Of a stretch of DNA of 64,000 nt, positions 9,570-21,304 are shown piece by piece; within the stretch, counting starts at the first letter, position 1, and every line of letters begins with the position of its first letter. Origin of the DNA: Dasypus novemcinctus (Eukaryota > Chordata > Mammalia > Cingulata > Dasypodidae). Location of the stretch: contig NC_080678.1 in NCBI RefSeq assembly GCF_030445035.2, positions 114,244,599-114,308,598 of the forward strand. The letters run 5' to 3'. The notes beneath the pieces were generated by a model. That model did no database searches. It was not told the DNA's origin and was given only the letters and a program-made list of their open reading frames with translations. The position numbers and the translations under genes were made by a program.

Positions 9570-10610
9570 ATCTAAATCTTTAAAAAAAAATTTTTTTTTA
9601 AAAGAAGCTTTAGATTACATAAATGTTACATCAAAAATATAAGGAGGGAAGGAGACTTGGCCCAATGGGTAGGGCATCCGTCTACCACATGGGAGGTCCG
9701 CGGTTCAAACCCCGGGCCTCTTTGACCCATGTGCAGCTGACCCATGCACTGTGCTGACGTGCGCAAGGAGTGCAGTGCCACTCAGGGGTGCCCCCTGCGT
9801 AGGGGAGCCCCACGCACAAGGAGTGCACCCCATAAGGAGAGCTACCCAGTGCGAAAGAAAGTGCAGCCTGCCCAGGAATGGCCCTGCACACAAGCTGACA
9901 CAGCAAGATGATGCAACAAAAAGAAACAGATTCCCATGCCGCTGACAACAACAGAAGTGGACAAAGAAGAGCATGCAATGAATAGACACAGAGAACAGAC
10001 AATGGGGGGCTGGGGAGGGGGAAGAGGAGAGAAATTAAAAAAAAAAATACGGAATTTCCATATACTACAACCCCTCCCCCTCCCACCCTTTCCTTCATTA
10101 GTGTGGTACCTTTGTTACAATTGATGACCACATATTGAAGCACTGCTACTAACCATGGTCTATCGCTTATAATATGGTTTATGCTTTACATTTTGCACAA
10201 TTTTATAGGTTTTGATGAAATGTATAATGGCCTGTAACTGCCATTGCAATATAATGCAGGACAATTCCAATGTCCCCCAAATGCCCACATTACCCCTGTT
10301 CTTCCCTCTCCCTCCCCTCAGAACCTCAGGTGGCCACTGACTTCACATGAATGTTCTAAGGTCTTCCACTACTAGAGTAATAGTAAGTCTATTTTAGTCC
10401 ATAGCTGCATTCCCCCTGTTTGTTTGTTCCTCAGTCTTGAGGATTTGGGGTGGTGATGCCCACTCTGCTTCCATGAGGCTTGTCTGCCCTGCCTCTAGTG
10501 TCTGCATCTCTAGAGCCCTCAGAATCTGTGCCGTTTGAGGCACTGTTCACTGTGGCTGTCAAAGAGATCCTGCTGAGACGTGCAAAAGTGTAACCTCTGG
10601 AGTGACCTCC
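9570..10610 (+). mobile_element. Old L1 3'UTR remnant, split by a SINE
   Basis: The left piece (9570-9645, AAGCTTTAGATTACATAAATG) and the right piece (from 10050, GGAATTTCCATATACTACAA through TAGTGTGGTACCTTTGTTAC) read as one L1 3'-end segment interrupted by the SINE at 9650-10047. Downstream text such as CTCAGAACCTCAGGTGGCCAC is typical of diverged L1 3' regions. It has no coding potential. Confidence 0.65.
9650..10047 (+). mobile_element. DAS-type tRNA-derived SINE inserted in L1 relic
   Basis: It has the same head (GGTTCAAACCCCGGGCC) and body (CACAAGGAGTGCACCCC) as the 7.5-kb copy and ends in an A-rich tail. The flanks resemble each other (AAAAATATAAGG and AAAAAAATACGG), a probable diverged target-site duplication within the L1 segment. 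Confidence 0.93.
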
Positions 10611-11995
10611 GGACTCATTTTGAAACCTCTCAGCCATAAAAACTCATTTGTAGTTAATAGTTCCTCCTTTTGGTCAAGGTCTTTTTCCAAAAGCTTTGCT
10701 AGTTGGTGTTTGGTACCTAAATCTTTAGCCAGTGCTTGCCTGCTTCATTCCTTAGGCACCGAATCCCACGAGTGGACTTTCTGGGTCCAAGGCTACGGGC
10801 CTTTCTAAATTGTGTGGGGGCCTTGCAAAGGCACCTTGCACTGGCATCATTTCTGGATGGTCTCCTCTCCTCCCCCGGCTGCCAGTACTGTGAGGACGCT
10901 GGCTCCTCCCAGGACCCCGTTACTCCATGAACAGTCACTGGGTTATTCAAGTGTATCTCCTCACGGCTCTGTTTTCTCATTAAAGAGAAAAAGAAGCCGT
11001 TATCGGATGGCATTTTCTTGAAACAGACGCCTGTTGTGGCCCTGGGTTCACTGACGATTGACTCTGCTAGTTCATTATTTCACACCAGAAGTAGATTTGG
11101 CAGAAGTCCAGTTTGGGTGACATAATCCCAACTCCAAGATTGTCAACGACATTAGCATATCAAAACCCCAGAATACTCTGTTGAAGGTTAACTCAGTGTT
11201 TTCCAGGCTTTTTCAACCGCAGAACCCTTTGTCTACAGAATCAGGGGTTGTGGAATGTTACAAACATTTTTTCCGTTGGTGAGTTTTGTTTTTACACTAC
11301 TGGCATCACACTGGTTGGAGCCTGCTTCCCCCAGCCCTGTGCTACACTTAGCATCACAACTGTGCCTTCCCCGGGTGACCCTCCATGCTCTGTAAGCTCC
11401 TCTGTAAGGGTCACCTGGTAAGCCTTTTTAAGGCAGGAGAGGCTTGAGGAAATCACTCTCCCCTCAAGAGCCAGTCTCCCCCCCACTCCCAAAAGCCTCA
11501 GCTGTGGTCAACAACCCTGTGTTGAACAGCCTATGAACGGTGGTGCTGAGATTTTTCAGTCTAGTTTCTTAGGGGAGATTCTCCAGGTGGAATTATAGGG
11601 TCAAAGGGTAGGACTTCTTGTGACTCTTGATGACAATCTGGAAATAGTCCATTTTGTTCCCTATGGTTTCCAGTACAAGGTTCTATATAGGCTGGGAGCC
11701 AGGAGAGCCTGGTTCCAGTGCCAACTTGGCTGCCAGCTGTAGGGAGAAGTGGGCATGGTAGTGAGATGCCCTGAAGTACGGGGAGATGCAGCGTCTCTGA
11801 GAAGTACACCAGCAATAGCAGCACATGATGGACAAGAAGTGACGTCTCAGAAAATTCCTTAATCGAGAGGGTGTGCAGGCACAGACAATGCTATTTTGCT
11901 TTCTCAGATTGAGCATGTCCTTGGTGACATTACTTATGTTTGCCTATCTCTCCAAATGTTCTGGATATCCTGCGTTTCAGTAGTTAAAAGAGAAG
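10611..11995. other. Non-coding sequence, no gene recognised
   Basis: Contains no exon-like frame with splice sites. Parts may be old repeat relics that I cannot name. Confidence 0.45.
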
Positions 11996-11999
11996 ACTC

Positions 12000-12170
12000 A
12001 GGCACAAAGGGACACACATTTCCAGTCCACCACTTAAAAGCTGTGTGACCTTTTGTGGGTACTTAACCCTTCTGTCCCTCATTTTCTCATCTGAAAAGAG
12101 ATAGCTCCCCTATCTCTTAGGATTGTCATGAAGATTAAATACCACATACAAAATGCTTAGCAAGCTTAAG
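12000..12170 (+). repeat. MIR SINE fragment
   Basis: It shows the MIR order: AAAGCTGTGTGACCTT, TACTTAACCCTTCTGTCCCTC, TTTCTCATCTGAAAAGAG and ATTGTCATGAAGATTAAAT. Typical core-SINE relic. Confidence 0.75.
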
Positions 12171-12224
12171 GATTTTGGGACTCTGAATACTGAAAAATGT
12201 CATACTTCTTTATAATTAAAAAAT

Positions 12225-13270
12225 AAATTAATACTAAACCATTAAAAAGTGTAATGACTTCAACAAATGGTATAGAGAAAACTGAATATCTACATGCAAG
12301 AGAATGAAGCAGAGCCCTTACCTTACACCAAATAGGAAAGTTAACTCAGAGGGGATCAAAGACCTAATTTTAAGAGCTAAAACTATAAAACTCTCAGAAG
12401 AAAACATAGTAGCAAATCTTCAAGACCTTGGATTAGGCAGTGGTTTCTTAAATACATTACTGAAAACATGAGCAACAAAAGGAAAAAAGCGAAATTGGAT
12501 TCTGTTAAAATTTCAAACTTTCGTACATCAAAAGACAAGATCAAGAGAATGAAAAGCCTACCCACAGAATGGGACAAAATATTTATGAATCATGTGACTA
12601 ATAAAGATTTAATACCCAGAATATATAAAGAACTCTTATAACTCAACAACAACAACAAAAAACAGCCCAATAAAAAATGGGCAAAGGAATAGGCATTTCT
12701 CCAAAGAAGATATACACATGATTAATAAGCACATAAAAAGATGCTCACCGTCATTAGTTATGAGGGAAATGCAGATCAAAACCACAATGAGATACTGCTG
12801 CACCTCTACAAGAATGACTAATCAGAGAGATGGGCAGTAGTAAGGGTTGATGAGGATATGGAGGAACTGGATCTCTTGTGCATTGCTGGTGGTCATACGA
12901 AATGCTGTGGAAAACAATTTAGCAGTTTGGTGGTTCTTTTAAAGATTACACCTAGAATTACTATATGAACTGACAATTCCTCTCTTAAATATAGACCCTA
13001 AAGAATTGAAAGCAAGGACTCAAATAGACATGTGAGCACCAATATTCATAGCAGCATTATTCACAATAGCCAAAAAGTAGAAGCAACCCAAGTGTCCTTC
13101 AGCAGATGAATGGGTAAAAAAATTTGTACACACAATGGAATATTATTCAGCCATAAAAATGAATGCAATTCTGATATATGCTGCAACATGGATGAAACTT
13201 GAAGACATTATGTTGGGTGAAATGTCAGACAGAAAAGGACAATATTGTATGACTCCACTTATATGAAATA
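12225..13270 (+). mobile_element. L1 ORF2 3' end remnant, decayed
   Basis: The text follows the L1 ORF2 C-terminus and early 3'UTR: GTAAAACTATAAAACTCTCAG-like sequence, then AAATGGGCAAAGGAATAGGC, GAAATGCAGATCAAAACCAC, CACAATAGCCAAAAAGTAGA and GGAATATTATTCAGCC. Many stops interrupt the frame. It breaks off at 13270 beside the target-site duplication of the antisense LTR at 13276. Confidence 0.93.
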
Positions 13271-13275
13271 ACCCT

Positions 13276-13812
13276 TGCAGGGGGCCGTCCTCAGTCACCT
13301 GTTGGCCGAGAAATTACAGACCGAGCTGCAAGGCAACAAAAGAGTTTATTGGGGGTCTTAGAATTGCAATTCAGGGAGCACAGATTCAGGGAGCACCCCA
13401 AGCTGTGTCCCACCTTGGGGTTTTCAAGAAAGGAGTTTTCAAGAAAAAGAAGATTATGTAAGCTGTTTGTAAAGAATTAGGATCGGTGGATGTTTGGGGG
13501 CTTTCTGAATGTCCTTTAAGGTCCACAGTTACTGATTTCTTCACCGTGCAGTTGGTTCCCGGTGTCCAGTTGTTCTCAGAAACATCACTGCTCATAGTTT
13601 TGCAGACCTTGGCGGTTTATGATATCTGATCAGACTCCATTTTAAGTCTCTTAGCCATAAGAACCCCATTTTGCCTTCCAGGTGGATATGAAGATGGGGG
13701 AGCCCCCACTAGAGCCTCGGCTACCATTCAAACAAAAGCCATTTGCATCAGGTTTATACTCTTATCTCTTTTAAGAATTCGGTTGGTCTGATGCAGTCCC
13801 CAGCACCGAACG
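13276..13812 (-). mobile_element. Solo LTR of an endogenous retrovirus, antisense, 537 bp
   Basis: On the minus strand the element reads from CGTTCGGTGCTGGGG (a probable mutated TG start) to GGCCCCCTGCA. It contains AATAAACTCTTTTGTTGCC, a polyadenylation signal in the expected R/U5 position. A 5-bp duplication ACCCT flanks it (13271-13275 and 13813-13817). No internal retroviral genes are present, so it is a solo LTR left by recombination. The first base pair of the terminal dinucleotide differs from the usual TG, so the right edge is less certain. Confidence 0.75.
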
Positions 13813-13817
13813 ACCCT

Positions 13818-14464
13818 GGAGACCCTGACAAAATAGAGTCTTCTAACTTGGTAAATTGAGGACAGATCTTGGGGCAAAGGGGACTGGTCACTTTCTCTGC
13901 AGAGTGCTTATGGCTCATCTTGCTCTAACAGCCATGCTCATGATCTGGGACATCACTTTCTAGGCCTGTGCCTCAGTTTCTCCATCTGTAATGTGTTTGT
14001 GTGTGTGGGGGGGAAGCAGAAAATACTGCTGTGGACTTAAGTTGACACAAGTGGGAAAAAGGACTCCATTACCTTGCCATGGCTGAGAAGAGTCTGAATT
14101 CTAAAACCTTGCTCAGAATACTGTTTTTCTATTGTACCATTTCCATAATAACCATTTGCCTGGTGCCCTTAGTAGACACTCTTGAAAAAAGAGTCTCCTT
14201 GGGTTAAAAATGTAGGAAATAGGAAAATGCACTTGGAGATTCACCCTGCACATTCCCTGTCAGATGCATGGAGAGATTCTGTAGCAAGAAAATTTGTTTA
14301 GCTCAGAGTTTCCTAAACCTATCTGGCAAACCTACTCTTGTTTTGTTTTTCTTGCTGTTTTCTCCCAGAACACCTAAGCACGTGTTTTCTTGGAGTAGTT
14401 TGAAACCCATCGTTTTAAACCTGTGTGCCTGCCTCTGCCAAATCTTGGCCTTGTCTTGCTGCAG
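13818..14464 (+). other. Intergenic or intronic sequence before the first recognised FRMPD2 exon
   Basis: No repeat of certain identity apart from a short MIR-like line near 13955-13995. The end holds a pyrimidine-rich tract leading to the acceptor at 14464. Confidence 0.5.
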
Positions 14465-14621
14465 TTCGCTCAGCAGCACCAGACTACGGCATGCTGGTCC
14501 ATCAAGTTTTCCCAGAGAAGATGCGGCCGGGACGGGAGATGGCCTTGGGGATCTGTGCCAAGCGGATCATCGTCTACCAAGTGAGAAATGCCAGCAGAAT
14601 CGCAACCTTGCAGTTTCAGTG
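14465..14621 (+). pseudogene. FRMPD2: FRMPD2 exon, FERM F3 lobe (first part)
   Basis: The acceptor follows a C/T-rich run ending TGCTGCAG, and the donor is TTTCAGTG|GTGAGA. The translation contains [33 protein letters not shown] and ATLQFQW, the start of the PH-like F3 lobe of a FERM domain. This block is open. The exon ends two bases into the Trp codon, so the next exon should supply one base. An alternative acceptor at 14472 is possible. It is listed as part of the pseudogene because the partner exon at 20104 is broken. Confidence 0.85.
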
Positions 14622-14993
14622 GTGAGATTGGGATGGCTTCCACCCACGTGAGGGCGGCTCGGGTGATAAGGATGCAAGCTTCTCGCTTGCCTTTGAGCCC
14701 TTGCCCCTTCAAGGCAGAATGGGAACGTGAGCTTTCCCTGACCAGACGCACGGCGTGCAGATAGCCTGTCCCTGAACCGACATTCTGATGCCCGGTGGGA
14801 GGTTCAGAAGTCCAGCAGGGGGGTTGGAGAGGTTCCCAGGAGGCTGTTTCTTCTCTAATTCTCCCACCCTCCCACCCACACCCACCTAAGGGGATACTCT
14901 TTCCCTCTGGGTAAAGTTTTCTCAATCTGGGGAATACATCAGTGTTCAGAGCATGGGAGAATGAGGGAGATGGGAGAGGAGAGGGTGCTTTTA
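14622..14993 (+). other. FRMPD2 intron, no feature recognised
   Basis: Intronic sequence from the donor to the repeat at 14994. No element recognised. Confidence 0.5.
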
Positions 14994-15410
14994 TGAGGTT
15001 CTCCAGAGAAGCAGAATTGAGCAGATATATATAAAGGGATGTATTATAGGCATTGGCTCAGCTCTGTAGGGTGGCCGCACACAGGAAACTCTGACCAAGG
15101 TGAAGTTGAACTCCCCAGGGGAAGCTGGCTGACTGAAGTAGAGGCTGACGTTCCTCTTTCTGATTTCTGAAATCCTCATCCCTAGCTTTTAAGACCTCCA
15201 ACTGGCTGGATGAAGAGAGTCCCCACATTGCTGAAGGCAATCTCCTTTGTTGATGGTAGATGCAGTCCCTTGTAGATGCAATCAACTCATTATAGATGCA
15301 AATTCATCTGATAAATGCCCTCACAGTACCCATCAGGCCAGTGCGTGCTTGACACAACAACTAGACACCATCCCCTAGCCAAGCTGACCCATGGAAATAA
15401 CGGTCACACT
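14994..15410 (+). repeat. Interspersed repeat, family X (copy 1)
   Basis: It begins AGGTTCTCCAGAGAAGCAGA and ends near AACGGTCACAC. The middle includes GTTGAACTCCCCAGGGGAAG and CTTTTAAGACCTCCAACTGG. The same blocks in the same order recur at 58908-59755 and 60927-61680, so this is a dispersed family of about 420 bp. I cannot name it with certainty. Confidence 0.75.
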
Positions 15411-16092
15411 TGTCTACATGGAGTGGAGTCTCGTGGTTTTGAAACATTTTCCTTTTAAATTTTCCTTTCCCATACCCAGGAAGGGAATAGTAAGTAGTTT
15501 CAGAATAAATGTTTTTTTGCCTTTAGGAAAAAAATGTTTATATCTAAAATACATAATAATTTAATATAATTTCATTAAGTCAGAACATTCAAGTGGCCTT
15601 TATATTATCAGGGAACTTATTTTTTCTTATACTTTAACCATCTTGAAATATAAACGATATTTATATTTTGTTATTTTTTTTGGAGTTTTATTTATTGGAA
15701 TTATTTTAATTCAATTAAAAGAATATTTGAAGAATTTTAATTACTGAATTGATTCAATACTATTTCATTGTTCTGTTTTATTGACAGCATATTTAATTGT
15801 TCAAAATTTCCAATCTCATTTATTTTAATATATTCTTAGAAATGCAATAACCTAAGAAAGTAATTTTGAAAAACTGGTATTTTGCAAAGTCATAAAGTTC
15901 TACAGTTCCCTTATGTAAGTATTTTATATTTAAATTGTTTTCCCCACTATCAGGGACAGTTTCTTAATTATAGCTGGGCAGTCATCAGATTCACAAAACA
16001 AAGATGGCTTAAAACTACCTTGTCACCAGGTAGGATTTCTGTGCCCTGAAGGCCATTTTCTTCCTTGGCATGATCTTCTTCTTTTTCTTATT
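15411..16092 (+). other. AT-rich intronic sequence
   Basis: Strongly AT-rich with short T and A runs. No coding or repeat identity recognised. Confidence 0.5.
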
Positions 16093-16300
16093 TTCGAGGT
16101 ACCAGGGGCTGGGGATTGAATCTGAGACCTCGTATGGGGGAAGCTGGTGCTCAACCACCGAGCCACATCAGCTCCCCTGAGTTGGTATTTTCATCTGTTT
16201 GCTTGTTTGTTTTTAGGAGGCACCAGGAACAGAACCCAGGACCTCCTGTGTGGGAAGCAGGTGCTCAACGGCTTGAGCCATATCTGCTCCCCTTATTTTT
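16093..16300 (-). mobile_element. Two short tRNA-derived SINE pieces, minus strand
   Basis: Two adjacent related blocks (about 16093-16178 and 16199-16296) read on the minus strand as a tRNA-like head. The second gives GGGGAGCAGATATGGCTCAA, GTTGAGCACCTGCTTCCCAC and GGGTTCTGTTCCTGGTGCC. This is a shorter xenarthran SINE type than the long DAS copies. The pair may be two insertions or a dimer. Confidence 0.8.
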
Positions 16301-16826
16301 ATGGGAACATCATCATATGAATTAATGACTCTGCCCCTTGCCGCAAACACACATCTTACATGGAATGTGACATGAATTCCAGAAGCTTCTATAAACAGAG
16401 AACGGGGAATGCTGAGAAATCTGATAATGAGCTCAGGAAGCCGGTATTCAGTTTAATAGTTTATAACAAAAGCCAGAATGTTTCCAATAATTACAGAGGC
16501 TGGTCTGAGCAGCCTGCAGCCAAATTCCAAAGGGAATAGAGGAAGCTGCCAGGTTCAAAGAATTCAACCCGGAGCCACACTAGCAGCAGGTCAGATGACA
16601 AGGTTATTCAATCAAAACCATTTTCAACATAGAATTTTAGCCCCTGGTGGTCATTGTTCTTAGTCATTAGGAGGAATTAAAACCTCTGAAGTGAAAAGCA
16701 GAAGGTGGGGGCAGGTACAGGCTTTGTGGTCCCTTTTTAAGAAAAAATATACAAAGTTACAAACATAAAACATGGTGCGCAAGTGAATATTTACTTAGAA
16801 TGAGAAAATAAAATCACAACAACATA
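16301..16826 (+). other. Intronic sequence, no feature recognised
   Basis: No exon or named repeat recognised up to the target-site duplication of the LTR. Confidence 0.45.
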
Positions 16827-16830
16827 CAAC

Positions 16831-17330
16831 TGTAAGGGTAAGGCCACATTGGGAAAATAGGAATAGGACTACATTAGGAAATAGGAATTGCAAGTGCCTT
16901 CAGATAAATAAATCACTTAGGACTGCTCATAAAAAAGAGTGTAAACAACTTAGGGCTGCACCTAAAAAGAGTGTAAATAACTTAGAGCGGCCTCCAAGGA
17001 GAGTGTCAATAAATAACTTAAGGCAGCCTCCAAGGAGAGTGTCAATAAATAACATGGGGCTGCTCACAAGAAGGGGCTTTTCTTAAAGGAAAAAAAATAG
17101 ATACGCTACCTTCAGCTAACCGCAGTGTTCCGCTTCTGTGCCTGCTTGCTCGCTCACTTACTAGTAAACCCCCTCCCCCTCCTAAAAGGCTATGAAAACA
17201 CCTCTTCCCTGAAACTTGGGGCTGCTCTCTCCTTTGCGGAGGACGAGGCAGTCGCCGTACAGCTAATAAAGCTCTCAATTGGAACTTTTATTCAAAGTCT
17301 GAGTCTGGTCAATATCGCTGGTCTATAACA
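16831..17330 (+). mobile_element. Solo LTR of an endogenous retrovirus, 500 bp, 4-bp duplication
   Basis: It starts TGTAAGGGTAAGG and ends GGTCTATAACA, the usual TG...CA termini, flanked by CAAC at 16827-16830 and 17331-17334. AATAAA lies at 17265-17270, in the R region. Between 16914 and 17052 four to five units of 32-36 bp (AGAGTGTAAATAACTTAG type) repeat, resembling enhancer repeats in U3. A 4-bp duplication is typical of class I (gammaretrovirus-like) elements. No internal genes remain. Confidence 0.9.
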
Positions 17331-17334
17331 CAAC

Positions 17335-18971
17335 TTCTTAAAAGCAAATATCATAAAAGCCAGAAAATAATATCTTAATTACTCCCCAAAACCCGGGAAT
17401 AATTTTTTTCTTTCCAATTTTTGATGACATTCTCTTTGATTACCTGTCATAGGATAACATTTTTTAAACAATATTTTCACTAGGGATAATAAAAATAACA
17501 TAGTGATTCTTCTAGCTTGGCTTGTTGGAATCCCTTTTTATTATTGATAGTTAGGATGGATAAAACATGCACATTCGTACAGAGATGGATTTGCAGCAGG
17601 GCTCTGTGCTACAAACAGGAAACTCTAATAAACTCAATTTCAGTGAATCCCATCCAAAGAAGAAAAGTCTTGTGTGGGGTGTTGAAAATATATGGGATAT
17701 ATTCCTGACAGGACAGAAGTTCCATTTTGATGGGGTTCTGTTTTTGAGAACAGAATTAAGAGTATTCATTTGCAGTGACTGAAAAAGTTCTGCAGTCCAG
17801 CTTCCGGTTCTGCACATGTTGAGGCTTGTTCTCCTCCATCCCTCACACCCTTTCTGTGCTGGTCACTGTAGGACAAGGCCAATTTCATGTGGCCTCTGGC
17901 CTCCACCTTCGTGTCATGACATCAGGGGAGTGGGTCCAAAAAGTGCCAGGTGTATTTCTGAGATGGTTAGCAAGAAATTAACTGTTGCTGAAGTGGCCAC
18001 ATGCCATACAAAGTGCTGGAATCCAAAGTAAAAGTATCCCCACCTCAACTTACATGCCATTTTCCTCACAGAGAAGCTCTTCTGTGTCAAAGTTTGGCTG
18101 CAGATATGAATTTCCCATCAAAAGATGTTATCCACATGGTGAAAAATAGAAATAAAATTGAAGCACCGCAGCCAAGTCTGTTTTCGGCTTCACGTCAAAA
18201 AATATCAGAATATCATTCTGTGCAGTTTCTTACCTTTGAGCATTTACTGTCCGAAAGGAGAGTTTTGTCAAGAGTTTCTGAACATAAAGAAACATGATTT
18301 GTGTGTGTCTGAATAATTCAGATTTCTTAAAGAAGAGTTATTAGCTTCAAAAAACAGTTTACTTATCAGACATTTTTGACATCTGAATGACCTTAATATA
18401 AACTTTTCAAGGCACTATGAATGAATATTAATGCTTATTGACAAAATTTATGGATTTCCAGAAAATCTTCAGCTTTGGAAAAATGTGGCTACAATGATTG
18501 ACTAGTGGGGTTTAGGCACTTATAATTTGAATACTAAGAGTTACTCTGGTCAATTGAGTAGCATTTATGAATGCTTGAGAAAATATGTCATTATTTAAAA
18601 ATAAAAATAAAATAAGATTTAATAAATAAAGGAAAGGAAGTTGGAAGAATGATCAACTTATCTAAAATGTGGTTAGTGGAAAATAAAAGTTTTTCAGAGG
18701 AAAGGGAACTAATAGTCATCTACATCCATTTGTTTACCATCTAACTTATGTAAGCAGAGTTTCAGTGTTTTTTTTGTTTTTTTTTTTAAATGGTGGCTGT
18801 GAAGATCAGCTTTAAAAAGGTGGACCAAGAGTGGCAGGGGATCATTTTAAGCCCCAAATCTGTCTTTATAAAGACAGCTTCATTGGAGGAAGCTTGAGAT
18901 TCTTACTGAACTACCTGAAGAGATTTTATTTGGAAGTTACATACGAATTTGTACCTAATAGCTCTACTTGT
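17335..18971 (+). other. AT-rich intronic sequence, no gene recognised
   Basis: Contains short open frames without splice context and some probable old repeats. Nothing supported. Confidence 0.45.
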
Positions 18972-19375
18972 CTTAGTCGGCCTTAGCTGCTATGACAAAT
19001 AGCACACCATGGGTTGGCTGACACAGGTACTGATCATCTCATGGTTTTGAGGCAGGAAGGCCACCAGGCGAGGCCATGCCTTCTCCTGCAGTCTGTGGCT
19101 CTCTGGTGCTGGCGGTCCTCCGTCACATGGCAACATCCCTGGTTTCTTCCTGTGGCTTCCTCAGACTTCTGGCTTTCACATGGCTGCATCCAAATTTCCT
19201 TCTTTCTAAGACTGCCAGTCATGTGGATTAAGACCCACCCTGGTTCAATTTGTCTTTACCCTAACCAGGAACAACATCTTCAAAAGGTGCTATTGACAAA
19301 TGGGCTCGTGCCACATGGACATGGTTCAAGATGTGAATGTCTTTGGTGGAGGATGTGAGTCAATCGCCACCATGA
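18972..19375 (+). repeat. Interspersed repeat, family Y (copy 1)
   Basis: It begins TTAGTCGGCCTTAGCTGCTA and includes CTCATGGTTTTGAGGCAGGA and GGATTAAGACCCACCCTGG. The last block recurs in copies at 24830, 48640 and 52455. Family name not asserted. Confidence 0.75.
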
Positions 19376-20103
19376 ATACCTGGCATTTCATTTTTCTTAT
19401 TAGAATGGTATATCACAAACAATAATGGATTTTTCCCTCTGAGCCTCCATATCGATAACCCTCAGTCCTCTGCAGCTCATCCCACTGAGCTATACAAAGA
19501 GTCTCACTTGGTGTGTGGGCTTTGAAGGAAATGTGAGAAGCGTTTCCCAGCGATGTGACCTCAGTCCCAGCTGCCCTGTGTCCTGTGGGCCTTGGTCTGT
19601 TCCTGGTCTGTAGACAAGGCTAGTCATAGAAGCGTCCTCTTTCTTTGAGGCCAGAGCACTGCATTCCCATGAAGCCTGTAGAGTAGAGCCAGGCACATAA
19701 TAGCAAGACGTGGTAGAATATGTCAACCACTGTTAGCTGAGGTCTTGCCTTCAACGTCTTGGGATTTGTGTAATGAAAACAACAGGTATATTTAACCGCT
19801 TTTTGGAACTATACCTTCTAGGCTGTGCTCACACCTTACAAGGGGGAATAGAGGGCCAAACGTGTACCTGGCTCATTTTATACCTTTTCTCCTAATACTC
19901 CACTCAGTACATTGCTCGATAAACAAATATTTGATTGATGAATGATGGGCAAAGTGCCAAGAAGGGTTTCCTTTAATTTAAGAAAAAATGCTGGGCATAG
20001 GCAGATGCCAGCTGCTGCCAACCTCTTGGTCCCCTACATTGCTGTTGAGCTGAGGGGTCTAGTACTTTGTCTCACACTGTACAGTCATGATCCTGGGGCT
20101 CAG

Positions 20104-20294
20104 GGATGGCCAATGCATGGAAATCTTTGTGTCACCCAGCGAAAAAAGTTGTCCATCATGAGTAGTGTCACTGGGAAGAAGCACATGATGTCACCGCTAC
20201 GGCTGGAACCTGTAAACACTTCCTGGACCTCCGCTCTACCCAGCAGGGGTTTACCATGCAGATGGGCTCCCGACAGCCTCCCCGCCTGTAGCCC
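20104..20294 (+). pseudogene. FRMPD2: FRMPD2 exon, FERM F3 lobe (second part), frame-broken
   Basis: A GT donor follows at 20295 (GTGAGT), and the acceptor CAG ends at 20103. The expected F3 text occurs in two frames. GNLCVTQRKKLSIMSSVTGK lies in one frame (from 20119) and KHFLDLRSTQQGFTMQMGS in another (after about 20184). A single-base loss near 20185 explains the switch. Read in the phase set by the previous exon (two bases of a Trp codon), the exon enters a third frame and meets TGA at 20159-20161. So at least two frame-changing events are needed, and this exon cannot encode a normal F3 lobe. Confidence 0.8.
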
Positions 20295-21300
20295 GTGAGT
20301 AAATGCTGCAGGCTCCTCTGGGCTTCGGCAAGTGTGCTTTTCATACAACAATTTTTATAGATACACTTGACCTGGAAACCTCTTAAAAAGATTTAAATCT
20401 CCCTAACAATGAAAGAAACATGATTAAAATGAAATGTGATTTTCTTGTTTTGTTCCCCCTCAGGTGGCTAAGGGCTAAAATAAACAACGACACTCACTGG
20501 GAGAGCCAGTTGATACAGTCTTTCTAGAGCACTTAGGAATAGATATCAAAAGCCTTAAAAATGTCCAGGTCCTTGTGGCCCTGTCATTTTACCTGGGTTG
20601 TTACTTATCTGCAGGTCACAAAAGTTCATGCTTATGGAGGTTCCATAGAGCATTATTTGTAACAGTGGACATTTGGGAGCAAACCGAGTGTCCCAAACTA
20701 TAAGACTAGTTAAATAAATCTTAGCACATATACATAATTTAGACATTGAAATCAGTTTTCAGAGAAGGATGACGTGTGAAAGTGTACATGACATAATGTT
20801 AAGTGAGGAAAGGTGACTCATGGGACGGTATCTGATGAAACTTTCTGCAGTGGTGAAATGTTCTTTAGCTGTGATGTCCCATATCTCAGACTGTTGTACA
20901 CTTGAAGATGGCTAGTGCAATTGAGATAATGAACTTTAAATTTTATTTCATTTTAATTAAATGATGGTAAAATTTAAATGGGCACAGGTGGCCACTGTAT
21001 TAGACCTTACAGGTACCATTGACTTGTGATATCAATTTGGTTAATATTAATGGGTTAGAAATTAAGAAACAAAGAAGACAGAAATGAACTGCCTACAAAT
21101 GGTTTTTTGTGTTGCCTTTGTGAGCTGGGCTTGCAGGCATAATCACTTCCCCTCCTTTGTATGGGTCAGTATTTATCAAACTTTCTGCAAGGAGTGTGCA
21201 TCACTGGTATAACTAGGAAGGCGATGAGTCCTTTAAACATGATCGTGCCACCCCTGCAAGTAGTCCATATTTATTAAGCACTTCGGAAGTGCTTTGAAAC
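20295..21300 (+). other. FRMPD2 intron with old L1-like relic
   Basis: Around 20640-20900 phrases such as AACAGTGGACATTTGGGAGC and CATAATGTTAAGTGAGG resemble a very old L1 3' region. The remainder is unassigned. Confidence 0.45.
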
Positions 21301-21304
21301 AGTT

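Noticed and set aside
7469..10047. tRNA-like heads with B box GGTTCAAACC as possible tRNA genes
   Set aside because: They are heads of DAS SINEs with A-rich tails and target-site duplications; no complete cloverleaf was seen.
16914..17052. Regularly spaced repeats suggesting a CRISPR-like array
   Set aside because: Tandem units without unique spacers, inside a retroviral LTR of a mammalian genome.
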